A stretch of 64,000 nt of DNA from Nocardia sp. alder85J (lineage in GTDB: Bacteria > Actinomycetota > Actinomycetes > Mycobacteriales > Mycobacteriaceae). The position numbers and the translations under genes were made by a program. The notes beneath the pieces were generated by a model. That model was not told where the DNA came from and searched no databases. It was given only the letters and a program-made list of their open reading frames with translations. Every line of letters starts with the position of its first letter. Position 1 is the stretch's first letter. The stretch is from the NCBI RefSeq assembly GCF_020176955.2, contig NZ_JAIUCZ020000005.1, positions 248,001 to 312,000 on the forward strand, in the 5' to 3' direction. This document shows, in pieces, positions 23,366 through 32,790 of this stretch.

Positions 23366-23605
23366 GCTGCGGCCGCCGTCCGTCCTGTCCCGATCGGTCA
23401 AGCAGGCTGGACGATTTCCGAAACGACCTCGTCCGGCGCCGCGGACCCATGCCGGGTGAGCTACCTGGGCAATCGACCGTCAGCAAACCCAGCAAATTTC
23501 GCTGGACGGCGTCGGGCATATTTCCTGCCTGCATCTTTCACGCTAGCGTTCGGCGCACGGGCCTGCCCGTGAACATCGAGAATCCTCCCTGGCAAGGGGT
23601 CCGCA

Positions 23606-24382
23606 ATGCTGGAAATAGATCACTTCACATACGGGTGGCTGACACCGGCCCTGGCCTATCTCATGTCCTTCACCGGATCGTTGCTGGCGCTGCGGTGCAT
23701 GATCCGGGCCCGCACCCGTCCGGGCCGGGGCGGCTGGACCGTGGCCGCCGCGATCGCGCTCGGCGGAACCGGCATCTGGGTCATGCATTTCATCGCCATG
23801 CTGGGTTTCTCGGTGCAGGACACCATCATTCGCTACAACGTGCCGGTCACCCTGCTCAGCGCGCTGATCGCCATGGTGGTGGTATGGCTGGGCCTGTTCA
23901 TCGTGGTGCGGCGGCCGGGCGACCCCGCGGCCCTGCCGATCGGCGGGGGTATCACCGGCCTCGGGGTGGCGGCCATGCACTACGCCGGGATGTACGGGAT
24001 GGAGACCGACGCCGTCGTCCGGTACGACCCGTTGCTGGTCTCGCTGTCGGTCCTCATCGCCGTCGTCGCGGCCACCGCGGCGCTGTGGTTCGCCCTGCAC
24101 GTCCGCGGCATCTTCGTCACCGTCGGCGCCGCGGCCATCATGGGTATCGCGGTGTGCGGCATGCACTACACCGGAATGTTCGCGATGAGCGCGCAGATGA
24201 CCGACCACGTGCACCGGGTCGTCGGCGCCCAGGCCCATCAACTGCTGACCCCGCTGATCGTCGGCGTCAGCATGGTGACGATGGTGCTGCTGCTCCAGGT
24301 CGGTATCACCGACGTCGACGAGCCCGACCTGACCCGCGTCGACGGGCAGCACGCCAGCCGCTACTGGCCCAGCCGCGACTGA
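23606..24382 (+). CDS. MHYT-domain membrane protein (copy 1)
   Basis: A 258-residue protein with seven hydrophobic segments. It carries the three MHYT-type motifs MHFIAMLGF, MHYAGMYGM and MHYTGMFAM at helix ends. The MHYT domain is a membrane sensor proposed to bind copper and sense oxygen, CO or NO; here there is no GGDEF or kinase output domain. AAGGGG lies 7 nt before the ATG. It is closely similar to the MHYT gene at 26928; the two flank the convergent or divergent eutBC genes. Confidence 0.85.
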   Translation: MLEIDHFTYGWLTPALAYLMSFTGSLLALRCMIRARTRPGRGGWTVAAAIALGGTGIWVMHFIAMLGFSVQDTIIRYNVPVTLLSALIAMVVVWLGLFIVVRRPGDPAALPIGGGITGLGVAAMHYAGMYGMETDAVVRYDPLLVSLSVLIAVVAATAALWFALHVRGIFVTVGAAAIMGIAVCGMHYTGMFAMSAQMTDHVHRVVGAQAHQLLTPLIVGVSMVTMVLLLQVGITDVDEPDLTRVDGQHASRYWPSRD

Positions 24383-24406
24383 TCCGGCGCGCTCCGGAAA
24401 TCCTCG

Positions 24407-25258
24407 TCAGTCCGCGTCGAGGTGGCCCGCTCGCCCGGCGGACCCCGGGTCGCCACCTGCGGCGACCGCCGGATCGTCCGGCGCCGCAATGGTTGTGCCG
24501 CCTCGCACCGAGGTGTCCTTGAGCTCCACGCCCGAGCGGCCCAGCCGGCGCGCCCCGGCGATCAGGCCCGCGGTCACCGCCGCCGCGGCGGCGTAGCCGA
24601 GCCCCTCCGGGGGGTGGATGTTGGAGACGCAGTTGCGTTCGGCATCGGTGCGACCGGGTCGCGGCAGGTGGGTGAGGTAGATGCCGAGACTGTCGGCCAC
24701 CGACAGGCCCGGCCGCTCCCCGATCAGCACCAGCACCGTCGCCACGTCCAGCGCCGGGCCGATGTGGTCGCCCAGCGCGACCCGGGCCTGGGTCGCGATC
24801 ACCGGCGGCGCGAACCGATAGTGCTGCGCCAGTGCGTCTTTCAGCGCGAGCAGGGTCGGGATGCCGTGTTCGGCCAGCGCCCGGGGCGACAGGCCGTCGG
24901 CGAGCACCACCCCGATCTCGGCGCCCGTGCTCGGCAGCGCCGCGAGCGCCTCGGCAGATTCCGGCAATCGGCCCAGGTCCGGGCGGCGCAGGTACTCGGA
25001 ACGATCACCCGCCCGGCTGCGCACCAGCAACGGCTCCCCCAGTCCCGCGCCGCGCACCCGGTCCGCGAATTCCGTGGTGTCCAAGGGTGTGTGCACCGCG
25101 TCCCGGGCGGCCGCGTGCGCGGCGCGCAACTCCAGCACCCGGGCGGTGGGCAGCGCGTCCCCGGCCCGGCCCAAACCTATGCGCGCCTGCGTGGTTCGCC
25201 GCAGCGCGGCCCAGAACTCCGATGCGGCACCGGTTTCCGGGTGCTCCTCGGTCGTCAT
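24407..25258 (-). CDS. eutC: Ethanolamine ammonia-lyase small subunit
   Basis: A 283-residue EutC, the small subunit that helps bind adenosylcobalamin for cleavage of ethanolamine to acetaldehyde and ammonia. Family blocks are QARIGLGRAGDALPT, VLVLIGERPGLSVADSLG and ERNCVSNIHPPEGLGY. The ATG at 25258 overlaps the eutB stop as ATGA, so the two subunits are translated together. No carboxysome-like shell genes are nearby, so this is the simple cytosolic form. Acetaldehyde would be oxidised by enzymes outside the window. Confidence 0.93.
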   Translation of the reverse strand: MTTEEHPETGAASEFWAALRRTTQARIGLGRAGDALPTARVLELRAAHAAARDAVHTPLDTTEFADRVRGAGLGEPLLVRSRAGDRSEYLRRPDLGRLPESAEALAALPSTGAEIGVVLADGLSPRALAEHGIPTLLALKDALAQHYRFAPPVIATQARVALGDHIGPALDVATVLVLIGERPGLSVADSLGIYLTHLPRPGRTDAERNCVSNIHPPEGLGYAAAAAVTAGLIAGARRLGRSGVELKDTSVRGGTTIAAPDDPAVAAGGDPGSAGRAGHLDAD

Positions 25259-26664
25259 CGGGCCGCCAGCGCGCGCAGGGGGGAGGACAGCGGTTCGACG
25301 GCCCGCACGCCACCGGTCGCGTCCAGCATGCCGAGGCGGTCCAGCCAGGCCGCGAATTCCGGCGCGGGCCGCAGGCCGAGCACCCGCCGGGCATAGAGCG
25401 CGTCGTGGAAGCTCAGGCTCTGATAGCCGAGCATCACGTCGTCCGCGCCGGGCACGGTGATCACGAACGCGACCCCGGCGGCGGCCAGCAGGGTCAGCAG
25501 CGTGTCCATGTCGTCGGCGTCGGCCTCGGCGTGATTGGTGTAGCAGACGTCGACGCCCATCGGCAGGCCGAGCAGCTTGCCGCAGAAGTGGTCCTCCAGG
25601 CCGGCCCGCACGATCTGGCGGCCGTCGTACAGATACTCCGGCCCGATGAATCCGACCACCGTATTGACCAGCAGCGGGTCCAGCTCGCGCGCCACCGCGT
25701 AGGCCCGCGCCTCCAGCGTCTGCTGATCCACCGGCCGGCCGTCGGTCCCGCGGTGCGCGCCGGCGCTGAGCGCCGAACCCTGCCCGGTCTCGAAGTACAT
25801 GACATTGCCGCCGACGGTGCCGCGGTGCAGCGATCGGGCCGCTTCGGCCGCCTCGCGCAGCAGCGACAGCGTCACCCCGAAGCCGGCGTTGGCTCCCTCG
25901 GTCCCGGCGATCGACTGGAACACCAGGTCGACCGGGGCGCCCGCCTCGATCAGGCCCAGGGTGGTGGTGACGTGGGTCAGCACACAGGTCTGCACCGGAA
26001 TCTCGAAGCGCTGCCGCACCTCGTCGAGCAGTCGCAGCAGGTCGGCGGTGACGGCCGGCGAGTCGGTGGCCGGATTGACCCCGATCACCGCATCGCCACA
26101 ACCGAGCAGCAGCCCGTCCAGAATCGCGGCAGCTATCCCGCGCGGATCGTCGGTGGGATGGTTGGGTTGTAACCGGGTCGCGAGGGTTCCGGGGGTTCCG
26201 ATGGTGGTCCGGAATGCGGAAACCACCCGGGCCGCGCTTGAAACCGAAATCAGATCCTGATTTCGCATGATCTTGCTCACAGCTGCCACCATCTCCGGGG
26301 AGAGTCCGGGGGCCACGGCGGCCAGTGTCGCCGCCGCATCCGGGGTTGCGGAAACAGTCAGCAACCAGTCCCGCAAACCCCCGACGGTCAGGTGCGCGAT
26401 CGGCTGGAAGGCGGTCCGATCATGGCTGTCGATGATCAACCGGGTCACTTCGTCGCTTTCGTACGGAACCACCGGATCGTTCAGCAGCGCCGACAACGGC
26501 AGCTCCGCGAGCGCCCATTGCGCCGCGGCCCGCTCCGCATCGGAATGCGCTGCGCAACCGGACAATTCGTCACCGCTGCGGCGCGGCGTCGCCTTCGCCA
26601 GCAACTCCACCGGACCGTGGAACGTGTACGTCGTCCCGCCGACGCGCTGGTGATGAACGGCCAT
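25255..26664 (-). CDS. eutB: Ethanolamine ammonia-lyase large subunit
   Basis: A 469-residue EutB, a TIM-barrel catalytic subunit. Recognisable blocks are VSKIMRNQDL, LQPNHPTDDP, GVNPATDSP, TCVLTHVTTTL, FQSIAGTEGAN, GNVMYFETGQGSALS and DVCYTNHAEAD. The start is ATG 26664 with AGGAGG 6 nt upstream. It forms a two-gene unit with eutC. An upstream gap of 263 bp separates it from the divergent MHYT gene and probably holds both promoters. The ethanolamine permease and regulator are not in view. Confidence 0.95.
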   Translation of the reverse strand: MAVHHQRVGGTTYTFHGPVELLAKATPRRSGDELSGCAAHSDAERAAAQWALAELPLSALLNDPVVPYESDEVTRLIIDSHDRTAFQPIAHLTVGGLRDWLLTVSATPDAAATLAAVAPGLSPEMVAAVSKIMRNQDLISVSSAARVVSAFRTTIGTPGTLATRLQPNHPTDDPRGIAAAILDGLLLGCGDAVIGVNPATDSPAVTADLLRLLDEVRQRFEIPVQTCVLTHVTTTLGLIEAGAPVDLVFQSIAGTEGANAGFGVTLSLLREAAEAARSLHRGTVGGNVMYFETGQGSALSAGAHRGTDGRPVDQQTLEARAYAVARELDPLLVNTVVGFIGPEYLYDGRQIVRAGLEDHFCGKLLGLPMGVDVCYTNHAEADADDMDTLLTLLAAAGVAFVITVPGADDVMLGYQSLSFHDALYARRVLGLRPAPEFAAWLDRLGMLDATGGVRAVEPLSSPLRALAAR

Positions 26665-26927
26665 CCGGGCCTCCTGTTCCGCGGCCGGGCCGGCCTGTGC
26701 GACGGCCCGTTCCGATTGTGGCGGAAAGACGCCGCATCGGCCTCCGATACATGTCGCCAACTAGTTACTGACGATCGATTACAACGTGAAAGACCCGAAT
26801 CGCGTCCTTGTAGTCGAAAGCATCGCCGCAGCTCGGCGGATCGACACCGCCGCTGCCGTGCCGTAGATTTCCGGCCGCCGCAACAGTGCGGAACCTTGGA
26901 GAAACCTGTGCCCGCAAGGGAGTTCGC
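26665..26927. other. Divergent promoter region eutB / MHYT copy 2
   Basis: 263 bp between divergent genes. No gene is seen. The stretch around 26760-26830 is AT-richer (TAGTTACTGACG, GATTACAACGTG) and probably holds promoters for both directions. No exact boxes can be assigned. Confidence 0.4.
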
Positions 26928-27716
26928 GTGTTGCACACACATCATTTCGCCTACGGGTGGGTAACCCCGGTGATCGCCTACATCATGTCATTCACCGGAT
27001 CATTGCTGGGATTGCAGTGCGCACGCCGCGCCCGGGTGTCGGAACGACCGGGCGGCTGGCTGGTCGGCGCGGCGGTCGCGATCGGCGGCACCGGGATCTG
27101 GGTCATGCACTTCGTGGCCATGCTCGGATTCTCGATCGACGGCGCCTCGATCCGCTACAACGTGCCGCTGACGCTGGCAAGCGCCGTGATCGCCGTCGTG
27201 GTCGTCTGGATCGGGCTGTCGCTGGTGACCCGCGGGCAGCGCGCCGGCCGGGACGGCTGGACCCTGCTGACCGGCGGCCTGATCACCGGCCTCGGGGTCG
27301 GCGCGATGCACTACGCGGGCATGTTCGCCATGCGGACCGACGCCACCCTCTCGTACTCGCTGGGCATCGTGGCCCTGTCGCTGGTGATCGCCGTCGTCGC
27401 GGCAACGGCCGCCCTGTGGTTCGCCCTGCACGTGCGCGGCACGATCGCCAGCATCGGCGCCGCGATCATCATGGGCATCGCCGTCTGCGGCATGCACTAC
27501 ACCGGGATGACCGCGATGCACGCCGAGCACCTGGACCCGGCCCCGGCACCGCACGGCGCCGACGGCGTGCAGTTGCTGCTGCCGCTGATGATCGGCGTGA
27601 GCGTCGTGACCATGATGCTGCTGATCAACGTCGGGCTCACCGACAACGAGGACTACCGCGTCACTCCCGCGCCCGCCGGCGGCGGCACGGACGGCTCGAC
27701 GGGCCGGCTGCGATAG
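26928..27716 (+). CDS. MHYT-domain membrane protein (copy 2)
   Basis: A 262-residue close relative of the protein at 23606, with the same seven-helix layout. Its motifs are MHFVAMLGF, MHYAGMFAM and MHYTGMTAM. Blocks such as YGW-TP, SFTGSLL, FALHVRG and MGIAVCGMHYTGM are shared. The GTG at 26928 is chosen because AAGGGAG lies 5 nt upstream and the frame then matches the start of copy 1; TTG 26931 is nearly as good. No output domain. It probably arose by duplication with eutBC between the copies. Confidence 0.85.
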   Translation: MLHTHHFAYGWVTPVIAYIMSFTGSLLGLQCARRARVSERPGGWLVGAAVAIGGTGIWVMHFVAMLGFSIDGASIRYNVPLTLASAVIAVVVVWIGLSLVTRGQRAGRDGWTLLTGGLITGLGVGAMHYAGMFAMRTDATLSYSLGIVALSLVIAVVAATAALWFALHVRGTIASIGAAIIMGIAVCGMHYTGMTAMHAEHLDPAPAPHGADGVQLLLPLMIGVSVVTMMLLINVGLTDNEDYRVTPAPAGGGTDGSTGRLR

Positions 27717-27739
27717 TCGCGCATGCCACACTGTCGGGC

Positions 27740-28549
27740 GTGGCTGCCACCGTCTTGTCCCGCTACCGCTCGCCCTGGACCCGGACCATCGACGTCGAGA
27801 CCCAGCTCCAGGCGTTCCGGGAACAGATCCGGCGCCCCGGACGGTTCCGGGGCCTGCTGCGGGCCGGTCACGACCTGCTCGCGGCCGCCCCGGCCAGTTG
27901 CGCCTACGCGTTCACCTTGTTCATCACCTGGTGGACGCTGCGCGGGATCAGCGAGTTCGCCGGGCACCGGCTGATCCTGTCGGCCTCGACGAATCTGCAC
28001 AACATGCGCCGCGATCCGGTGCAGGTGCTGGTGGCGTCCGCGTTCTGGACCGAGGGCGGATTCCCGTGGGTCACCATCGTCGGCTTCCTCACCCTGATGG
28101 CCTTCGCCGAGCGCTGGCTCGGCACGGTGCGCTGGATCATGATGTTCGCGATCGGGCACGTGGCCACCACCCTGCTGACCGTCACCGGGATCGCCTACGC
28201 GGTCGACCACCGGCTGATCCCGTTGAAGGTCGCCGTCGCCGCGGACGTCGGGTCCTCCTACGGCTTCTCCAGCGTGCTCGCGGCCCTCGCCTTCCATCTG
28301 CGCGGCCTGCCGCGACTGATGTGGGCGGTGGGGCTGCTCGGCTGGTACGGCTACAGCGCCGCCACGGGCCGCACCTTCACCGACTACGGGCACCTCACGG
28401 CGGTGACGGTCGGGTTCGTCGCCGCCACCGTCGCGGTCGCGGTGTCACGACAGCTGGAACGGATGCGCGATCGCGCCGCCGAGCGGGATCAGGCCGGGCC
28501 GGTCGCGGCGGGCAGCGCGGTGAAGCTCCCGTCCTCCTCCGGCCGGTAA
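27740..28549 (+). CDS. Rhomboid-like membrane protein
   Basis: A 269-residue protein with about six hydrophobic helices. VGSSYGFSSVLAAL resembles the GxSx catalytic Ser motif of rhomboid proteases, and two His occur in later helices (AFHLRG, YGHLTAV). It fits the actinobacterial rhomboid-like family. Proteolytic activity is possible but not certain. The GTG at 27740 is 23 bp past the MHYT stop; the ribosome site is poor. Its last 61 bp overlap the convergent DUF952 gene. Confidence 0.7.
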   Translation: MAATVLSRYRSPWTRTIDVETQLQAFREQIRRPGRFRGLLRAGHDLLAAAPASCAYAFTLFITWWTLRGISEFAGHRLILSASTNLHNMRRDPVQVLVASAFWTEGGFPWVTIVGFLTLMAFAERWLGTVRWIMMFAIGHVATTLLTVTGIAYAVDHRLIPLKVAVAADVGSSYGFSSVLAALAFHLRGLPRLMWAVGLLGWYGYSAATGRTFTDYGHLTAVTVGFVAATVAVAVSRQLERMRDRAAERDQAGPVAAGSAVKLPSSSGR

Positions 28550-28878
28550 TCGGTCACCCGGATCACCGCGGCCGCCGGGATCGGTCCGTAGACGTGCGGG
28601 AACAGCATCGCGTCCGGATCATCCGGCACCCCCGGCTCCCACCGCACCTCGGCCGCCAGCCGCTGCGGGTCCAGCCACAGCAGCACCACGTCCTCCCGGC
28701 CCGCGAACAAGCGGTTGGCGGGCAGGTGGACCTGCTGCGGGGCCGACAGGTGGATGAACCCCTCGCTGTCCAGGGAGGGCGCCCGCCGCGTGCCCGCGGC
28801 CCGCGCCGCGGCCCACTCTGCCTCGGTGCACAGATGCACCAGCACCCCCGCCGGGATCACCGCCGTCTCTTCGACCAT
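28489..28878 (-). CDS. DUF952 family protein
   Basis: A 129-residue DUF952 protein with blocks LVHLCTEAEWAAARAAG, SEGFIHLSAPQQV, LLWLDPQRL, RWEPG and FPHVYGPIP, all typical. The His-rich core resembles ADP-ribosyltransferase-like folds, and a function has not been established. The length is normal. It converges on the rhomboid-like gene and overlaps it by 61 bp, an unusual but not unique arrangement in compact genomes. Confidence 0.85.
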   Translation of the reverse strand: MVEETAVIPAGVLVHLCTEAEWAAARAAGTRRAPSLDSEGFIHLSAPQQVHLPANRLFAGREDVVLLWLDPQRLAAEVRWEPGVPDDPDAMLFPHVYGPIPAAAVIRVTDYRPEEDGSFTALPAATGPA

Positions 28879-29246
28879 CGTTCGACCCTAGCCGCCGGTC
28901 CGCAGCGGCGCCGTGCGGTCCGCTGAACAGAGCGTTTGCCATAACTGTGGTGTGAGTGTCGGGGCGGCGGGGTAGTCTCCGGTTAGACAACTCGATCAGT
29001 GTTCGTGGCGGTTCGCAGCAGCGTTTCCGAGTGCCCCGACCTGCACGTTCGCTGACAGCGAAATGCCTGGTCATGTAAGGGAAAACACAGAGAAACATCT
29101 GCGGGAACAAAGCACCGTCGCCGAACGTCTGAGAAAGTAGTCATAGGCCACTGCTGGGAAGTAGCGGCGGGTGAGCCCGCGGAAGGGTCCGCGGGCCCGA
29201 TACCAGGTGAACGGTCTTCTGCGCCGGGATCCAGGACGGAGGAGTC
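28879..29246. other. Upstream region of the DUF7455 gene with hairpin
   Basis: 368 bp without a gene. A 9-bp hairpin GCCCGCGGA/TCCGCGGGC (29175-29196) sits in the probable leader of the following gene. The stretch 29080-29140 is purine-rich and AT-richer than average. A long 5' leader or small RNA is possible; no promoter was assigned with certainty. Confidence 0.4.
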
Positions 29247-29441
29247 ATGCCAGAAACACTGACCAGCACCCCACTGACGGCGGTCGACCGGTGCGACCGC
29301 TGCGGTGCAGCCGCGCGTGTCCGCGCTGTCCTGCCCGCTGGTGGCGAGTTGCTCTTCTGCCAGCATCACGCCAACGAGCACATGGATCGTCTTCGTGAGC
29401 TCGAGGCCGTGATCGACACGGAGTCGGCGCCGGCGCTGTAA
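29247..29441 (+). CDS. DUF7455 small zinc-ribbon-like protein
   Basis: A 64-residue protein. DRCDRCGAAA gives one CxxC pair and LLFCQHHANEH a second metal site (C-x-HH). Conserved in Mycobacteriales, where I recall relatives near sigB. The function is unknown; a small metal-stabilised RNA- or protein-binding role is plausible. GGAGGAG lies just before the ATG. A clear terminator follows at 29490, so it is a single-gene transcript. Confidence 0.85.
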   Translation: MPETLTSTPLTAVDRCDRCGAAARVRAVLPAGGELLFCQHHANEHMDRLRELEAVIDTESAPAL

Positions 29442-29489
29442 AGCTCCTCCCGTCCGCTCGAACAACACAATCCTCCAACAGAACCCACG

Positions 29490-29518
29490 ACGGGCGGCCC
29501 GCACGGGCCGCCCGTTTT
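29490..29518 (+). terminator. Intrinsic terminator after DUF7455 gene
   Basis: ACGGGCGGCCC (29490-29500), loop GCAC, then GGGCCGCCCGT (29505-29515) and a T-run. It is a perfect 11-bp GC stem followed by TTTT, 50 bp past the stop codon. Confidence 0.88.
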
Positions 29519-29558
29519 CTGTGCGCCACATGCTGTTTCCGCCGCGCGGTCGCGCCCG

Positions 29559-31310
29559 TCACATCCGGCGCAGCGCGGCGATCCGATCGGTCAGCTGATC
29601 GGCGGTCGCCAGCGCGGTGGGCGGCCCGCCGCATTCGCGGCGCAGCTCACCGTGGATCACGCCGTGCGGCTTCCCGGTGCGGTGATGATGCATCGCGACG
29701 AGACTGTTCAGCTCTCGGCGCAATTCACCGAGCTTGTCGGCGGTGGCGACCCGCTCCGCCGCGGCCGTGGCGCTGGGCCCCGGTTCGGCCAGCTCGGCCA
29801 CCTTCGCGGCGGCGCTGCGATCGGCCACCTGCCGGGACTGTCGGTCGCGCAGCAGCGCGCGCATCTGATCGGCGTCCAGCAGGCCCGGGATGCCGAGATA
29901 GTCGGCCTCCTCGTCGCTGCCGGAGAAGGTGGCGGTGCCGAACGAATCACCGTCGTAGATGACCTGATCCAGCTCGGCATCGGCGGCCAGCGCGACGAAC
30001 TTGCGGTCCTCCTCGCCGGGTTCGTCCTTCTGCCGGTTCGCGTCGGTGAGCAGTTCGTCCTCGAACGCGTTCTTCTCCCGATGCGGCTTACCCAGCACGT
30101 GGTCGCGCTGCACCTCCAGTTGCGCGGCCAGATCCAGCAGCACCGGCACCGAGGGCAGGAAGACGCTCGCCGTCTCCCCCGGTCGGCGGGCGCGCACGAA
30201 GCGGCCGATGGCCTGCGCGAAGTACAGCGGGGTCGAGGCGCTGGTGGCGTACACGCCCACGGCGAGCCGGGGCACGTCGACGCCCTCGGACACCATCCGC
30301 ACCGCCACCATCCACGGATCGGTGCCGGCGGCGAACTCGCTGATCCGGTCCGAGGAGCCCGGATCGTCGGACAGCACCACCGCCGGTGTCGACCCCGAAA
30401 TATGTTCCAGCAGTTCGGCGTAATCGCGCGCCTTCTCCTGATCGGTGGCGATCACCAGGCCACCGGCGTCGGACAGCCCGGTGGCGCGCAACTGCCGCAG
30501 CCGGATGTCGGCCGCGGTCAGCACCTTCGACATCCAGTCGCCCGCCGGGTCCAGGGCGGTCCGCCAGGCGCGGGCGGTCTGCTCGGCGCTCAGCGGCTCA
30601 CCCAGGCGGGCGGAATACTCCTCGCCCGCGCTGTCACGCCAATGCGCCTCACCGGAGTAGGCCAGGAACACCACCGGCCGGACCACGTTGTCGGCCAGCG
30701 CCTCCGAATAGCCGTAGCTGTAGTCCGCCCGCGACCGCTGGAACCCGGACTCGTCGGGCTCGTAGGTGACGAACGGGATCGGCGAGTCGTCACTGCGGAA
30801 CGGGGTGCCGGTCAGCGCCAGCCGCCGGGTCGCGTCGCCGAACGCCTCGGCGACGCCCTCGCCCCAGCTCTTGGCGTCACCGGCGTGGTGGATCTCGTCC
30901 AGGATCACCAGGGTGCGCCGGTTCTCCGTCCGCACACGGTGTTTGAAGGGGTGCGAGGCGACCTGGGCATAGGTCACCACCACGCCGTGATAATCACCGG
31001 AGGTGCCGCCGGTGGCATTGGAGAATCGCGAATCCAGCGCGATCCCGGCGCGGGCCGCCGCCGACGACCACTGATGCTTGAGGTGCTCCGTCGGCGCCAC
31101 CACAGTGATCTGATCCACCGTGCGATCGGCCAGCAGCTCCGAGGCGAGCCGCAGCGCGAAGGTGGTCTTACCGGCGCCGGGCGTGGCCACAGCGAGGAAG
31201 TCGCGTGGCTTCGACGTCAGATACTTGGTGAGAGCCCTGCGCTGCCATGCACGTAACGAACTACCACCACCCGAAGTCACTCCAGAGAGGTTAGCGAGCA
31301 ATACCGGCAC
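29559..31310 (-). CDS. DEAD/DEAH-box SF2 helicase
   Basis: A 583-residue SF2 ATPase of the Res/RapA-like group seen in actinobacteria. Motif I is ATPGAGKTTFAL, motif II DEIHH, motif III LTGTPFRSDD, motif V SEGVDVPRLAVGV and motif VI QAIGRFVRARR. The start is GTG 31310 (protein begins VPVLLANLSG); longer frames lack family similarity. The C-terminal 150 residues are helical and lack a named domain. It diverges from the YihY gene. Its role is probably in nucleic-acid repair or remodelling; the substrate is unknown. Confidence 0.88.
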   Translation of the reverse strand: MPVLLANLSGVTSGGGSSLRAWQRRALTKYLTSKPRDFLAVATPGAGKTTFALRLASELLADRTVDQITVVAPTEHLKHQWSSAAARAGIALDSRFSNATGGTSGDYHGVVVTYAQVASHPFKHRVRTENRRTLVILDEIHHAGDAKSWGEGVAEAFGDATRRLALTGTPFRSDDSPIPFVTYEPDESGFQRSRADYSYGYSEALADNVVRPVVFLAYSGEAHWRDSAGEEYSARLGEPLSAEQTARAWRTALDPAGDWMSKVLTAADIRLRQLRATGLSDAGGLVIATDQEKARDYAELLEHISGSTPAVVLSDDPGSSDRISEFAAGTDPWMVAVRMVSEGVDVPRLAVGVYATSASTPLYFAQAIGRFVRARRPGETASVFLPSVPVLLDLAAQLEVQRDHVLGKPHREKNAFEDELLTDANRQKDEPGEEDRKFVALAADAELDQVIYDGDSFGTATFSGSDEEADYLGIPGLLDADQMRALLRDRQSRQVADRSAAAKVAELAEPGPSATAAAERVATADKLGELRRELNSLVAMHHHRTGKPHGVIHGELRRECGGPPTALATADQLTDRIAALRRM

Positions 31311-31494
31311 GTGCCCAATCCGCACCCCCCGTGTCGCGGGCGCGCCGCTGTCCGGGAATCCGCCACCGGTCCCGGGCCGGTCGCGCGAAGGCGGCGGAAA
31401 GCCTCGCTCCCCGTGCGGGTTTGCCGGGTGAGCGGCCCCGGCGGCGCGGCGGCGGACGGCAAATCGCCGGTTGGTGGGCGATGCTGTAGTGACA

Positions 31495-32769
31495 ATGGAC
31501 ACGCCGCCCCGCCCCGCCCATCCCCCCGAACCTGCGCCCGGCCACCGTGCCGCCGCGGGTACGAGTGCCCGTCGCGGCACCGAGCAGACGAGCGCACCGT
31601 TTGCGAACGAGCGCGCGAGCACACACCGTGCGAACGAGCGTGCCGACACACCGGACTCGACCGGGAGCGTCGACGAGCACGGCAGCACAGCACGTCCCGA
31701 GGGACGCGGGAACACCCCGCGTCCCGGCAACACGCCACGTGGGGACGGCCCGCGCGGGACCGCACCGCGTGCCGTCGAGCCCGGACGGGGCGCTGTCGAG
31801 CGGGCGGTCGCCCGGCTGCTGAACGGGTGGCGGCCGGTGTACGAGTTGCTGGTGCGGGTCGGGGTGAAGGCGTGGCGGGACTCGATCTTCGCGAAATCGG
31901 CGGCGGCGGCGTTCTGGCAGATGCTCTCGCTGACGCCGCTGCTGCTGGGGGTGCTGGGCAGCCTCGGCTACATCGGGAGCTGGTTCTTCGGGCCGGACAC
32001 CACGCACATCGTCGAGGGCAAGATCATCAGCTTCAGCCGGAACCTGTTCACCGCCAGCGTGGTCGACGATCTGATAGCGCCGACCGTGCACGACGTGTTG
32101 CAGCGCGGCCGGGGCGCGGTGGTGTCCGTGGGATTCGTGCTGTCACTGTGGGCCGGTTCGTCGGCGATGGCGACCTTCGTGGACTCCATCGCGGCCGCGC
32201 ACGATCAGCAGGACGCCCGGCACCCGGTATGGCAGCGCATCGTCTCGCTGGTGCTGTACCTGGTGTTCCTGATCATGGCGGTGTTCGTGCTGCCGGTGGT
32301 GGCACTGGGCCCGGTGCTGCTGGGCCGGATCCTGCCGGAACAGTGGCGGGAGCCGGGGCTGCGGCTGGTGGACGCCTTCTACTACCCGGGCACGGTGCTG
32401 CTGCTGATCATCGGGCTCACCACGCTGTACAAGCTGGCCCTGCACCGCTCCCCGCCCTGGCACCGGTTGTTCGCCGGCGCCGTGGTGGCGGGGGTGTTCT
32501 TCATGGCCGCCTGCGACGGGCTGCGGCGCTACCTGGGCTGGGTGACCCGGACCGGGGTCAGCTACGGCGCGCTGGGGGCGCCCATCGCCTTCCTGCTGTT
32601 CACATACTTCCTGGGCTTCGCGGTGGTGCTCGGGGCGGAGTTCAACGCGGCCGTGCAGGAGTTCTGGCCGGCCCGCAGCAGCTCGGCGGCCCGCCGATTG
32701 GTACGGCTGCCGCACCACGGGGTCCGGTGGGCCTTCGGCCGGCTCCGCCGGCGCTGGGCGCACGACTGA
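31495..32769 (+). CDS. YihY/BrkB-family membrane protein
   Basis: A 424-residue protein. The first 100 residues are disordered and rich in Arg/Thr/Gly/Pro. Then come six hydrophobic segments with the family blocks FAKSAAAAFWQMLSLTPLLLGVLG, FVLSLWAGSSAMATFVDSI, YYPGTVLLLIIGLTTLYK and GAPIAFLLFTYFLGFAVVLGAEFNA (each read in part). The family was once annotated as RNase BN and is now regarded as a membrane protein of unknown transport role. ATG 31495 is the likely start. Confidence 0.85.
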   Translation: MDTPPRPAHPPEPAPGHRAAAGTSARRGTEQTSAPFANERASTHRANERADTPDSTGSVDEHGSTARPEGRGNTPRPGNTPRGDGPRGTAPRAVEPGRGAVERAVARLLNGWRPVYELLVRVGVKAWRDSIFAKSAAAAFWQMLSLTPLLLGVLGSLGYIGSWFFGPDTTHIVEGKIISFSRNLFTASVVDDLIAPTVHDVLQRGRGAVVSVGFVLSLWAGSSAMATFVDSIAAAHDQQDARHPVWQRIVSLVLYLVFLIMAVFVLPVVALGPVLLGRILPEQWREPGLRLVDAFYYPGTVLLLIIGLTTLYKLALHRSPPWHRLFAGAVVAGVFFMAACDGLRRYLGWVTRTGVSYGALGAPIAFLLFTYFLGFAVVLGAEFNAAVQEFWPARSSSAARRLVRLPHHGVRWAFGRLRRRWAHD

Positions 32770-32790
32770 CCGCGCCGGGGCCCGCCCGGC

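Noticed and set aside
21622..24522. 966-codon plus-strand frame over the antiporter and MHYT genes
   Set aside because: It is a +2-frame shadow that translates the 25-bp repeats and has no motifs.
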